The notes: generated by a model not told the origin, from the letters alone. A DNA stretch of 64,000 nt from Heterodera schachtii (GCA_023374025.1 SIJG01000110.1:267032-331031); one strand, 5' to 3'. Shown: positions 13,201-26,577, numbered from the stretch's first letter. Program-made: numbers and translations.

Positions 13201-15076
13201 TTGTTGCACTGCCGTTCAGTTCGGCACCGGTGACACCGCCGTCAGCAGCAATTGTGCCAATGCCACCAATGTCCATTGCGGTCGTCGTTGCTGTGGTCGG
13301 TGTCGCCGCCGCCGCGTTGTTGTTGAGCTGATGCTGCAACAGCATGGAATAGAGGGCAGCCGCCTGCTGTGTCGATGCCGCCGTCGCAGCAGCAACCGAT
13401 GAAGCGGCGGACGACGACGCGGATGAAGCGGCGCTGCACGTCGACGGAGCAGCGGCATGAACAGAGGACGACGAGACGGCGGTTGGCACAATGCCGAACA
13501 GGTTGGCCAACAACAGCTCATCCGTCGTGGTTACGGTGGACGTCGTTCGACAATGCCGGCGGCGATGCTTCAACACGGTAGCCGCCATGCGTCCTTGTAC
13601 TCGTTGCCGTCGTCGTCCACGGCAAACTGTTGTTGCTGTTGATGTTGTTGGTCGTCCGTGCCGGCTTCCGCTTCCTGCTGCCAACCGCGGTTGTCGTTGC
13701 CGATGTTGTTGGCATTGTGGTGCCGCCGGTGCCAGTCGACGACACAAAAGTTCCCGCCGCCGCGGTATTGGTGGCACCACCGCTGCCGCCGTCGCCGCTG
13801 ATGTTGTGCTGTTGGTGATAGTAATGGTCGTTACTACCGATGATGCCACAATCGTTGGATGCCACTACAATTTCCTCCTTTACCGTAATCCCTTGGGGCG
13901 ATGGCGACGATTTGGCACCAGCGCCACCGTTCGTTGTGATGGCGGCGCCATTCCATGTGGCGGATGATGTGTGACTGAAATTATTTATACAATTATCAAG
14001 CCCTAAGTTGAGTTCAATCGAAATTTTTCTGAAATTTCAATGACTAAAAAATGCCGTTTGTCGGGGGACTCCCGGCGGATCCCATCCGAGTCTCTAAAGA
14101 AACAAAGTTGGCACGGCTCAAGATTGGAATCCAAGACTTTATCCCAGGTCGAGACTCTCGAGTATGCCGGGACTTTTCTTTTTGCCCTTGTTCTTTTGGG
14201 GCTTCCACCTCGGTTTCGGCATTGTTGGCATTTCCTTGACGCCGCCCATCCGTTTGGCAAATTGACCATTTGTCCTTGTTGGAATGCCTTTTGTCCCCTG
14301 CTGCTGCTGCTGCTGCTCCGCTCTCTCCTCCGCTTCTTCGGCGGTTGGCACCACCACCATTCCGGCACCATTATTCCTTTTCCGGCCAACAACAACAGCT
14401 GCTTCAACGCGAGCCATTTGCTGTGCCAATCTGTCCATTTTGCCGTTCAGTTGGGCGACTGCGTGACGCATTTCTGTGGCACAATGAATGGAAATTGGTA
14501 AACAAAAAAATTACAAAAATTTTAGTTCCGGAATTCTGTCCGAAATCCGAGTCATTATCCGGATTTTTTTTTCTAAAAATCCTGTCTCTGTAAATTACCC
14601 CAAAAAGTATAAATTAAATATCCCTTTTTGTTCCTCCTTTTCCCCGATCCCCGGCATCTCCATTCTTGAGATTTTTCAAGTTTCATGTTTTTAAATTAAC
14701 CTTTGTAATTCCAAAAAAAAATTTCCTAAATCAAATCGAAATGTTTGTTGATCCCTGTCAATTAAAAAAGCAAGTGGTCTGCTCTGATCAGTGATCATTC
14801 CTTGCTCAACACAACACACACATAAACACCACCTTCATGCAACTGTTGGCAACTGTCGCATCCGACGACCACGGCATTTGTGCCATCAGACACCGCCGCC
14901 GACGGAGGAGAAGTGCCACCACCGGTGTTGATCATGATCGTGTGCTGTTGGTGCTGATTGGACTCGGAGGACGAAGACGGAGTTGGAGAAGCATTGTTGG
15001 GATGGTGGTGATCATGATCATCATCATGCTGATCAATGTGATTGTTGTGATGACTGTGGTGATGATGGGTGACCAT
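10288..15076 (-). CDS. Single-finger GATA transcription factor
   Basis: Proposed exons: 15076-14833, 14473-14209, 13974-13575, 13516-13015, 12943-12840, 12314-12219, 12156-12112, 11567-11334, 10767-10648 and 10380-10288, about 700 aa. The GATA finger is split by an intron: CNNCSTTKTTAWRRDATG then KLVCNACGLYYRLHR, i.e. C-x2-C-x17-C-x2-C. The basic tail NRPVHMRKDFIQQRFRRK follows. The basic-tail style recalls the EGL-18/ELT-6 group from memory only. The N terminus is His/Asp-rich, then CDSCQQLHEEMRHAVAQLNG begins a predicted coiled coil. The middle is Ala/Thr/Gly/Asn-rich, with SRKRKPA as an NLS candidate. After the finger comes a Gln-rich tail. The central part changes reading frame twice; two short introns (13574-13517 and 13014-12944) reconcile it, or there are compensating indels. 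The donor of the penultimate exon is uncertain. Likely a nuclear, DNA-binding developmental regulator. Confidence 0.8.
12431..12507 (-). repeat. tRNA-like (Pol III promoter) element in a GATA-gene intron
   Basis: On the minus strand TAGTCAGGTG (12501-12492) resembles an A box and AGTTCAAATCC (12457-12447) a B box, at tRNA-like spacing. It lies in the intron between the central exon and the finger exon of the GATA gene. The arms pair poorly, so a tRNA pseudogene or SINE remnant is preferred. Confidence 0.42.
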
Positions 15077-16073
15077 TTATGTTGTGTGCAGAAAAGTTTT
15101 ATGGTCGGCGTCGATTTCTGGCCAAATGATTGGGATGATCAAAAATGGGTGATAATTGTTTTTGATGATTACAATGATTATTATGCTGCTGACAAGGAAG
15201 ACAATAATGCTGGCACATTTGCAATTTTGTATTATATTATGCTTTTTATAAGCCTGAAAATATGGATGGAATTGACACAGTTTTTTTTAATTTTTCAAAT
15301 AAAAATATTTGTTTTTTAAATTTTTCGGGGGTACTGATATGGGGGGGGGGGAATGAAACGAGCTGCTCCCATTTTTGGGATGTCATGGCAAAAATTCAAT
15401 GCACAAAACTTACGAATTGTATGGAAAAATACACAATTTAAAGAAAAAATAATGATTAGAAAACCATAAAAAGATAATACAGGCATCGAGAAAAAATCAT
15501 TCGATTCCCGACTCGCTGTGGAGCCGGGCCTCGAGAAAAATAGCAAAGAATTTAGGTCCCGACACTCTCGGATAATTCTCTAGACAGTCACAATCTCGTG
15601 GCAAAAGCGTACGGAATGTGATAAATTTCCAAAAAAAAAAAAAAAAAAAATTTCGAGGCCAAATTGACTGATATGCGTGGGTGGTGTACATATTGTGAAT
15701 GAGTAAGCAGCCCCGAGCTGAGTCAGCCGAGAGCAGAGAACTGCTGCTGCTGAGCACCACTAATTTGTGTATCAATCAGTCCCTTGGGGGGGGGGGAGCA
15801 TTTGGGGGAGTCAAATAATCAGCCGGAGGGTTGGGGGTGGATGTGCCTCCCGCCACCACCTCATCACATCATCGATCGATTCACAACAGAGCATCAAATC
15901 ATCATCATCACATCACATCATAATCATCATCATACTGGCTTGCTTGCTGCCGCTGATGATGAGAAAATTGGAATGGCGTCGTTTTTTGTGCTCTTCTGCT
16001 GCTCCTGCTGCTGTTGGTTGTTGCTGATGTGATGATGATAAAATTCGATCGGTTGGGGGAGGGAATGTTTAGA

Positions 16074-19000
16074 GGGGGGGGGGGGGGGGGGGCATTCATC
16101 AGTCAGCCTCCCCCATCAGTGTGTTTGTTGGGGGGGGGGGGGGTGAAACTGACTGACTGATATTTTGTTAGTGAGTGAGTGAGTGAATGTTTTGTGTAGG
16201 TGTACGTACACAACACAGGAGGACGCCCCCGGGGGTGGGGCGGACGGACGACGACGACAATGTGACTTTTCACATTTATTTTCCTCTGATCAGTTGGTGA
16301 TCAGAGTTTAGGGGGGGGGCAGTCAGGGGAGGAGGGACTGGGGCTTTTGCCACGTCTCTGATCTGATCATTGATTGCATCGCCCCAAATGATTGTGGGGG
16401 GGGGGGGGGATTTGTTTTCCGGCTTTGAACAAAAGCGGTTAAAAGCCGGACGGAATAACGGAAAACAACAAATTGTCTTGTGATAAACACCCACCAAATT
16501 GATACTAAAAATTGATATAGATTGTGTAAAATATTTGTGAACAAATAATCAAGGATAAAACACCTTATCAGCTTAACACGAGTACATCGCCAAATGGAAA
16601 TGATCAATGATGATCATTAAAATAATTAGAGGAGTGCGAATTAAACCGAATTTTGTCACCCAATTAAAATTGAAGCATGTGCATATAATTTGGAAGCCTT
16701 GCTGATAAGAGCAAGGACAATGAAAAAAAAAATTGAGGGGGGGGGGGGGGAGTAAAAGAGAGCATTTTTCCTTTTTCTCATTTTTGAAGACGGACACCAC
16801 GAGAAGAGAGAAGAGATGCATTTGGAATGATAAGAAAAGAAAGAAAGAAAGGAAGCATTTGTGTGCTAAGGAGCGTAACAAATTATTTTGTCAAAGATTA
16901 ACGGGAAAGATAAAACGGAGCAAATTTAGAACAAAAAAATTTGATAAGCAATTTAAAAGGGGGGGCGGAAGTTTGGGCACCAGAAATTTGGGCACCGGGA
17001 AGTTTGGGCACCAGAGGGAGTAAATTAAAAAAAATAAAAATATTTTTATTTGTCTATAAATTGCAACCATCTAATTTAAAAGCATAGTAAATTAGTAAAT
17101 TTAATCAAGTTAGAAATAGAAAGTTTTTTAACGAATTCACTCGATTAAGCATGCTTATTTTACTAAACTCATTACCATTCATTCTATATCAATGCATAAA
17201 TATGTTTTATTTATAATTTATAACAAAATTTATAACATTACAAGGCTCTGTCTGTTCAAGACTTGAAATTTTATGAGTTTAAATAGAATTAGGCGAGTCT
17301 CTTGTTATTTCGGACCCAACTAATTTGTAAGCCGGTATTCAGGTCTAAGTCCAAACAGAAACTAGCACACGTTTAACTATTACGTTTAAAGAACGTAAGA
17401 ATTGACTAAATAATAAGATTGCCACTTTTCACTACATAAATTTTTTAATTTTCAAGAACATAGAAATTTTTGATGACAAGGGTTGTTAAAACTTACTAAA
17501 TTTTAATGATTTATATAACATTTTATATTTTTGTTTTGTTTTATTTTTTTAATTCACTCCCTCTGGTGCCCAAACTTCCTGGTGCCCAAACTTCCCGGTG
17601 CCCAAACTTCATGTCGCCATTTAAAAGATCGGGGAAAAAACGAAACGCCATTTTTGAAATGGATGAAAAATTCAAATTTGAAAAACAAGAAATTCGGGTC
17701 TTTTTTTGGCCAGGCTTTTCAAGCACCATCAAACTGTGGGCCAAACCAAAATTATAATTAAATTTCGCTAATTGGGCGTGCAAAAAGCAAAAAAAAATTT
17801 TAATTTAATGTCGGAAAATCTAACATTTTTTGTTATTTACATTTTGTTTGTTTGTTTGTTGCATCATTTGTTATTGTTGTTTATCATTTTTTGATTCTAT
17901 GTTAGGTTAGGTTGGCCACAAAAATGAAAAGAGCAGAAAAAAGCGGATGAAAAATAGGAAAGCCAAAAAAAGTGACAATGAAAATTAAAATGCCAAAGTG
18001 ATAGGCAATTGTTAAAGCCAGACATTTAAATAAACTTTATCAACGGTCAGCAGCCGATCAGAATGAACGGATTTATTTATTTTAAAAGGTCATCCATCCT
18101 TCTTGGCATTTTGAAATTTAAAAATCCCAATTTCCATTTAAAAATTTAATTTTAAAATTCCCGAACTGTGAAATGTCAAACAATGGGGGGGGGGAGGGGC
18201 AAATGTTGCCCATTTGGCTACACATTTTCATCAGTTAAGCGAGTGCACACATACATAGCATAGCCTATACATACATATATCAACCCAAATTTTAAATGAG
18301 GCGAACGAATAATGATAAACAAATTTATGTGTGTGGTGGTGGTGGCGGTGAGTGACTGTGGTGCCCCCGCCCCGCCGCCGCATCACTGAGGGGGCGGCGG
18401 TGGCGACGAATGGGTGAGTTTCCCCCGAGGGGGGGGGGGGGGGGGGGAGAGAGTCCCCCAAGTCCCCCATCAGTGTGTGTCTCCTATTCTGCTGCTGCTG
18501 ATGCTGCTGCGCAAGGGGGGGGGGGACGAATGGGGGGAATAATGGTTGAGTGAGGAGGGAGGAAAATGATGGTGGTGGAGGGAGGAGGAAGAGGCAAATA
18601 ATATCAATGATGAGGGACGGGGGGAGGCGGGGAGAAGACGGAGAGGGAGGGGAGGGAGGGAGGGATGGCAGTATCAGGCGCCCCTCGGGGCTGATGCTGG
18701 GTTGTTGGTGAGGAAATCTCCCCCCTCTCCGTCCCCCCCCCCCCCTACCACCGCGCGAGGGGGGGGGGGGGGGGGACAACGACCGATACGAAGAGGGAGC
18801 GGGGGAGGAACATCGTCCTCCTCCTTGCTCCTCCTCCTCCTTCGCCGCCACAACGACAACGACAACAACGACGACGACAACGCGATGACCAACCATTCCA
18901 ACTCCCCCCCCCCCCCCCCCGGTGATCATCAATTGGGTGTGGGGGGTGAAATGAGGGCAATGTGAGGGAGAGGGAGGGAGCGGCAGCGATGGCGGGGGCA

Positions 19001-19420
19001 CTCTTTGGTGGTGGAAGATATCCCCCCCCCCCCCTCCCCTCAGGGGAGGGAGGGAGGGATGACTGTGAGAGGGAGAGAGAGAGAGAGAGAGCGGAGAGAA
19101 TTGGGAAGAAATACATAAAGCGCTAAAAGATGATTGCCTCAGCGGAAAAGGGGATAAACATGTTGAGGCAATAGGGAGGGGGGATGAATCATTCACCCAA
19201 TCGATCGATCATTTTATCATCAATCAGTCAGTCAGTCAGTCAGTGATCAATGCTTTCGACGAGAAGCGGCGGCCAACGCGAAAAGCGGAGATGCTTAATC
19301 ATTGCCAGAAGGGTCAAGAAGCCCCGCCCCCTTTGTGCCTATGCTGTAAACACAACAAAATTTGGCGCTTTGCTAGGACCGCTGCTGGCTGTGCACATAA
19401 GCACCCCCCCCCCCCCCTTT
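16074..19420. repeat. Cluster of long G/C homopolymer tracts
   Basis: G runs of about 9-20 bp occur near 16074, 16131, 16398, 16737, 18186, 18430, 18516 and 18761. C runs occur near 18736, 18906, 19022 and 19405. Purine-rich GA stretches lie between them (about 18550-19100). Similar runs recur at 22.5, 22.8, 24.1, 24.4, 26.05, 30.49, 32.46, 46.69, 58.92, 62.05 and 63.55-63.66 kb. Such tracts can form quadruplexes or slipped structures, and read errors in them are also likely. Confidence 0.85.
16968..17610. mobile_element. TIR element (MITE-like), about 640 bp
   Basis: Terminal inverted repeats of about 60 bp are each built from three tandem copies of a 16-bp module, AAGTTTGGGCACC plus GGG or AG, ending in AGGGAGT(A/G)AATTAAAAA. 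The left arm is 16968-17035 and the right arm 17545-17610. The interior of about 500 bp is AT-rich without an ORF. The direct repeat ATTTAAAAG flanks it at 16951-16959 and 17619-17627, separated from the arms by 8 bp on each side. It is non-autonomous, and the superfamily is unclear. Confidence 0.7.
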
Positions 19421-21182
19421 AGGGTGGGGAAAAGCCTGCCGGGCCCGGCCTGGCCTGGCCTGACTGGCCACATTGCCGTCGTCATCGCCGCCCTCTTATC
19501 GATTGGGCTCGGCTGCTGCTGCTGATGACAACTGATAAGAGGAGAAGCTGAAGCAGCTGCAGAGATAGAGAAGTGTGATGAATGTGTGATAGTGAATGCG
19601 GATAAAGAGATAAAATGTGTGGAGACAGAGAGGAGAGGACAAAAGAGAGATAATGGGGGGAGGATGAGAGGAAGGGGGGGAAAGCGTTGAAAGTGGTTGG
19701 GAGGGGTGGAGAGATAGGAAAAATAATGTGATGGTGGGTGATAGTGAATGGCGGGCGATAAAGATGATAAAGATAACACGCGTGGAGACAGTGGGACAAA
19801 AGAGAGATAATAGGGGTAGGGAAGGGGGGTGGGGAGAAGAAGCGGTAAGTGGGGGGGGGGAAGGCGGAGATAGGAAAATAATCAGATGGTGGATGATAAA
19901 GATAACACGTGTGGAGACAAATGAGGAGTGGACAAAAGAAAGATAATGGGGGGGAGAAGCGGTTAAAGCGGATTAGATTAAAATATTCGATGGAAATTGT
20001 AACTTTAAAATAAAAAAAAAATAAAAATAGAAAAATTTCATCCCGAGGGAAAATTTTGAAATATTTAAAATTGAAATGTTTATCCCAAAAACACATAAAC
20101 TTGTATTTATCCCAATGCTTTTACGGGTATCAATGTGTAAATTGGTTGTGTGTGTGCGTGTGTTTTTTCTTGGCTTTTAAAAATAGAAGTGGGAGAAGAG
20201 AGATAAGCGGCGGGGCGGGTGAACGAAGGAAGGAGAAAAAAGGGGGGCGGGGAAGGGCGCCGCGGGGCGGGCACAAACAAAAAGAGAGGGACGGGGCCCA
20301 AGGGGAAAGGACAAACAAGCGACCGCCGGCACAGCAATGCCAACCAAAGTCCAGAGCCCCGTCCCCCCGGGGGCAATGGCCACTCCCTTCGGTGCCAAAT
20401 TTGAGGGGGGCGGGGGGCAGAGGTGGCGCAGCTGCTACTGCCCTTTGCCTGCTTCTTCTGACTAGGCACTGCTGCTGGGGGAGGAGGGGGATGCTTTTCC
20501 TCACTCTATGCTATTTCATTTGCTTTTTATCTCTGCCTTCTCTGTTCTCTCTCTCGCCGCTCTCTCTTTCTCTCTCTCTCTTTTCTCTCTCTCCTCTTGC
20601 TTTAATCATTATTTTGCTGCCCCCACCGGTGGCACAAAAAAGAAAAAAGTACACACACTGATAGCGCATTTAAAGCAACTAGACAAACAGAGAAATGGCA
20701 AAATAACACAGTGCCAGAGGCGGAAAAGGGCAGGAAATAGTGTGCATTTTCGAGTGAATGAGTGCGTATGTTTTTTTCTCTGCTGCCCATTGTCAGCAGC
20801 AACAGCTGCAGCAGGTGTCTGTATGTCTGACAATTTAAAAACAAAAAATTTTCTCCAAATTTTCCTCCGCCGCCGCAGGGTATAAATTTCGCTGCTCGGC
20901 GGCTTCGGCGCTGCACCCATTGTGTCTTTTTGCATATTTTATCAATGGGCCGCAGCCGTGGGGAAGGCCAAGCGCCGTCCGTCCCCCTCCCCCGGGGGGA
21001 AACTGAGAAGAATTTCTGATTTGGGGGGACATCTGTGGCGCTTTATTCTGCTGATGTGCTCTGTTGCGAAAAATAGGGGAGACAAAGCAATCTTTGAACA
21101 TTTTTTTTTTTTGATCATTTTCCGTTCCTTAGGGCAACGCAAAAAATTATGGTAATTTTTAGAGCTAACATTTTGAAAAAAA

Positions 21183-21345
21183 ACCGGGACCTGGATTTTT
21201 TTTCATATTTGACCTGGATCTGGATTTCCTGGACAAAAATCCAGGAAAATCCAGGTCCAGGAAAATTCCAGGTTGCCGAAAAATGGCCTGGACATGGACC
21301 TGGGGACCCAGGAAAAATCCAGGCCTATATCTAGGCCCAGGTCGA
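21183..21345. repeat. CCAGG/CCTGG-rich modular repeat
   Basis: Reiterated variants of CCAGG(T/A)CC and CCTGGA(C/T) over about 160 bp (for example GGACCTGG and TCCAGGAAAATCCAGG) make a locally self-complementary stretch. It has no coding pattern. Confidence 0.5.
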
Positions 21346-24300
21346 GCATTTTAATTTATAATTTTTTTATTCGGTTCCATAATTGAAATTTAAATGGAAA
21401 AGCATTTACAAAAAAAGTAAGTATAAATTTATTTTATCACCCTGAAAAAAGAGTAGTCTAAAGTTTTAAAGCAAAAATTTTTCACGCAAAAATATAATTT
21501 TCCACAAAAAGTTATCGTCCAACATCCAACTGGAAAAATGTGGTAAATTTCCAATAAATTTTGGATTTTAAAAATTTATAAAAATTCCCTCCCCCGCCGT
21601 CCAATTAATGGCGGGTACACCCATCCCATCGATTTATCGACCTCTGTGCAGAGCCAAGCCAAAATGGCCCCTGGAAAAAACTCAACCCTGGGGCGATGTG
21701 TTTTGTTTTGTTTTCTCCAATTTGCCCCCACTTTTTCTCCCATTGTCCCCTCCCCGTGCCCAATAAATGCAACGCCAAATTTTGCCGATTGCAAATTTGA
21801 AAAAAAAATGCAAGGCGAATAATTCCATTACCAAACCCCCGCCGTTTCGTAGACACAATGAAAATTGGTGGGAAATGTGCGGTTGGGAGGACGGGGGCAA
21901 ATGGACGAAGAACAAAACTTCCCCACCCCCTGTTGCTGCTGATGTTGCGAATCTCCCAATAAATTAAAACAGTTTTTCTTCGCTCGGCATGGGAAGAAAA
22001 AAGTTTTTTTTTGAAATTTTTGTTTTGGCATGGGTATGGAAAACAAAAATGTGCCATATTTTTTCTCAGGGAGCCACTCGAGAATGGGGGGGGGGTCGAG
22101 AAGGATCATGGGCGTACTGTAACAACTGTATCCCCAACACCCAGGGGCGGATCATACTGTATGTAACTCGGACCCACCCCAACATCGGAAGCAACAGCAG
22201 TTGCGCAAAGGACGGACGGACGGACATACAGTACGCAATGCTGCTGCCCGTATTATGATCAAAAATCGTTTATTGTACGCGGGGCGCGGGTCACTTAATT
22301 TTCGGGAGCATTAGCGAGTTGGATGGATGTGGATAATGGATATCCATCCTCCTAGATAATCTGTGTCATCATTTTGAGTGTTGTTAAGAAAGTGAGGAGG
22401 GGAGGGTATCGAAATATCGAAATGGCGGGCGCTCAATTGTCAGCCGAACGAATGGACTCCCTTTTATAGGCAGGACTGTGAGGCGATTGCGATTTGTTGT
22501 GTGTCCCTCGGGAAGCGGGGGGGGGGGGGGCGGCGATCGGAGCGGAGGACAGTGAGTGATTTTGTGACTTTTCTCACACAATTCACATCTCTCCCCCCTG
22601 GGGGGCGGTGTACCTTTGCTGCCCAAAAAGGTTCGCGCCCTCCCCGCCCCCCCCAATCCCTCACAAATTTGTCGTCGTTTTGTCACGCCCTCCCCCGCCC
22701 CCTGCCCCCGGGGGTCTCCGACCCCTCAAATCACTTCAACAAAAGGGGGGCGGTGGTGGTCAATTTGTGTCGTTGTCGTTCCCCCCCCCCCCGGAGCCCA
22801 TCCAATTTCCATTCATTCTTCACAATTTGCGCCTGTCCAATCGGTCGACGGAGCTGTGCCCCCTTTGCCCCCCCCCCCCCCCCTAAAGAAAGTCACCTCA
22901 AAATCACCCCCCGGGGGCGGGGAGGTCACCTCAACGCCACCGCCGCGCCAAAAGTCAAACTTTTCGACGGACGGCGCAATGAGTGAGTGCCTTTTGTTGG
23001 TGGAATGATCAAAAAGTCAGATCGGTGGAATATAAGATAGTGGTGGGTGATCTATATGTTGAAGAATGATCATTTTGACAGAAATTTTGTTGAAGTTGCG
23101 ACAATTATAATTTGTGCCAAGAAATAAAAAAATTTCATAGCATTTTTCTTTGAACATTGTATAAAACCGATCAGCTTCAATAAAAAATAAAATAATGGAA
23201 AACTCAGAATTAAAAAAAATTAAAACGAATAAGCGTTGAAATATTTTCAGGAAATGGGATTAAAATGATTAAAATTGGTTGATTCTCTTCCTTTTAATAT
23301 CCCTGCAAAGTTTGGCGAGCTTCTGATCGCTTGGCGAAAAATTATGTTGGAGAAATTTTTTTGTTTTAAATTGGAAAACCAAAAAATTTTTAAGCAAACC
23401 ATATGGGATGGAGAATTAATTATAAATAAGGTATTGTTCTCAGCTGTTATCCTGCAAAATCTGGTGCGCTTCTGATCACTACTTTAAAAATTTATGAATT
23501 AATTTTGCAAAAAAATTAAAATAATGGAAAACTCAGAATTTCGGAAAAAAATAAAAAAATAAATGATAAGAAAAGGTATTATCATTAAGTGATCAACAAA
23601 ATCTGATCAATGTAATTCAACTGGCGCTGTGATCAGAGTTTGTCAACTTTTCAAAGCGCCTAAACCAGAAAAAACCGCGTCGAGAAATTCTCGAGCCGAG
23701 AATTTGCCCTAAAGTGAACTGATCAGCCAGTTCCTCCTTGTTCGGAAGGACAAGGCGGCACGTAATTACGGATTATCGGATTTCCGTAACATTAGAAAAT
23801 CTCCGTAATTACGAGTTACGCATTTCCGTAATTGAAATGCATTTTTATGTGCAGCACCCTTTCAGCCACCAACCTATGACACAACTACCAACAAACACTC
23901 ATTCAACCTCCTCTCAAATTTTCATCATCATTCTTCGAAAATCCCACAAAGATGGATTCGGCGGATCGGATAATGGAAATCCCCGAAATCTCCCCCCATC
24001 GTTTTTGGTCCTCCGATTCTCCCCCGATCCCCCGTAAATTTTGCTGATGATGATGATGATGATTTTGAGGTTGATGTTGTGTTTGGTGTTGAGGTTGGTG
24101 GACTCTCCCCCCCCCCCGTCCTCCCTCAAATTGTTGGTCTGTCAAAGGACGGAGGGATCGCTGCACATTCAACTCACTCACATCACATCCCATCCTCCAG
24201 TCACCACCATCACCATCTTTGGATTTGGGGGAGGTTGCGCTTTGCTTTGAGGAGAAGGAGCCCCCGGGGGGCCGGGGGGCGGTGATGGTGGTACCAATCA

Positions 24301-26577
24301 GCACGACGAAGGACACGACGACGGTGAAATTTGTGGGAGGAGGGGGGCACGCAATCAGAGGGGAAAGTGGGGGGGACGAACGAACACAATGGGGTCCAAT
24401 TGACACATTTGGGCGCTTAGAAAATTGGTGGGAAAATGGGCGGGGGGGGGGGGGAGGGGAGTGATGGAATTGGGGTTGGACATGGAATTCATCAGAGAGC
24501 AGTGGAGCAGCTAAACATTATTGAACTGAGTGGGGGGGGGCGGACTGGGAATTTTGCTAATTCGGTTTCAATTAAATTTCGGAATTTCCAATCAAAATTG
24601 GTTCAATATGAAATTAGTTTCGAGAGTCAGAGTTTCGAGACCGAAACGACCCCACCAGGAAATTTTGAGGCCGAGACGACCTCGTGGGTGAAGACTGTTT
24701 CCAAAAACTTGATATTGAAATGTTCCAGCTACGAATTGAAAAACCAGGAAATGAAATTCTCGAGCCAAAATTTGGAGGGTTCTCGGCAAAGTGAAGGAGG
24801 AATTGCATGTACTTGATCATATATTGAAGTAATCATTTTGTTCGGATTCGGACTTTGGCCATCATACAAGCAAAGACAGCATATAGGGCATCATCATCAT
24901 CATCGGTAACAAAAACATTGAAAATGATTAAAAATACAGTAGGACCTTCTGATTATTTATTTGTATCTACAAAAAAATCAAAATAATATATATTTTCATA
25001 AATTGCCCCTTGGCAATAATGATCAGAATGAGTGATCACTCTGCTATTGCTCTGATCAGACATCATAGCCCACAGTTTCCCCTTCCTCCTCTCCCATCAT
25101 TTGATTTTGATTGATCCTCAGACCCTCAAAGCATTTGTGCCATTTCCTTCCAAACCAGGCGTTTCCCATGCCCATTCAGCACATCTTCCTTCCTTTATCC
25201 TCCCGCTGTGCGCGTCCCTTTTCACTGAAATTGGGACGCGCCGGAGGGGTCGAAGATTCCCTCCTCCTCCCCAGCCGCGCCTCCATCCACCCATTCAAGT
25301 TGAATGTGATGAAAATGAGGGCACGAAGATGGAGGGATATGCAATGCACATTTAAGGAGGGATGCGGGGGGGGATAAGCCGACGACCATTTTGAGGGATA
25401 ATGGCGGATAAATGGGCGACGACTCAAATTCGATTCGACTACGACGACCCCACAAAATCAGCAGCTCTAAGAAAAGAGGGGGCAGGCGGCACATTCTCTG
25501 GAAAAGTGTTATTAGTTTGTTTGAAATAATTACAAGCAGAATTGAGCCGGGATAATTTTAAGATTCAGTTTAATGAGTGATGCTCGAGACGGAAAATTCT
25601 ACGATAATCGAGACTTGGACCAAGCAAATGGAAACCGTGATCCATACTTTCTTGGCAATTTTTTTGGTGTAAAAACCGTAAATGCATTGCGAATTGACAA
25701 AAAAAATTTCCGAGTTTCAAAAAATACATAATTTTGATCAAAAAGTTCAAATTATTAATTTCAAATATTAATTTCGAGCTTCGTGCTCGAAGAAAAGTTA
25801 AAGCTTGGTTTCGAGCCTCAGCTTCAAGCTGTTCAGTCGAGCTTCGCCTCTTCCCTGATTCCCATCGGCTACGGGTGATTCATCGTTTAAGTGGCATACA
25901 TCAAAAATGTGTGCCGATGCCCTCAAAAAATTTCGACAATCGGAAATCGGCATTCCGACGGCTGAAAAAATTTCGACAATCGAACTTCGGCATTCTGACA
26001 TATCCTGGCGCATACATGGACAAATAATTTTATCCATTACACCACATTCCCCCCCCCCCCCCCCCCCTCAAATTCTCCTAAAATTTATACCCATACATTT
26101 TCTCCTCCAACCAATAATTTGTTTTGCTCCGCCGACCACCTGCTGCTGCTGCTGTTGGTGCTGCACCACCACCACCACCCAGCAGCAGTTCAACTTCTTC
26201 TGCAGCTCATTGTGTGTGTGTGCTTCTTCTCGCTGCGTCAAACCCACACATTCATTTTTCCATCTTTTCCCCCAATTTGGCGCCGGTGGCAATTATTTTC
26301 ACTTCGGCAGCGGCGGCTGCTGAACTGATGATGGTTGCTGACTGATGCCGGCGGGGCGGCGGCAATTACCTCCGCGTGTCGGGGGGGAGGCGGTGGCAAA
26401 TGATCGGTGTGCAGAAACTCCGTCCGTAACCCTCTGTCTTCTCGTTACAAAAGTTGAGACTGATGCTGATCAAATTTGTTCAAAACAGTCGGAGGAAATT
26501 CATGGGAAGCAGAAAGAACAGCAGAAATTGAAATTGTCAAAAGAATGATTTGCAAGTTTTGGAGAGACCATCCGTAT

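Noticed and set aside
12878..13849. Single 323-aa gene in one frame
   Set aside because: Upstream (13849-13575) the protein-like sequence is in another frame, and the downstream end runs out of frame with the finger exons. It fits as part of the GATA gene.
18231..19196. 321-codon minus-strand ORF
   Set aside because: It translates GGG/TCC and CAC microsatellite sequence into Pro/Ser/Gly runs, with no splice structure or homology.
20056..20661. 201-codon plus-strand ORF
   Set aside because: Low-complexity Arg/Gly then Ser/Leu from purine- and pyrimidine-rich tracts. No domain, and competing ORFs occur on both strands.
22104..22233. Hairpin RNA from GCGTACTGTA ... TACAGTACGC
   Set aside because: Only about 10 bp pair over 130 nt with weak internal structure. 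Chance pairing is plausible.
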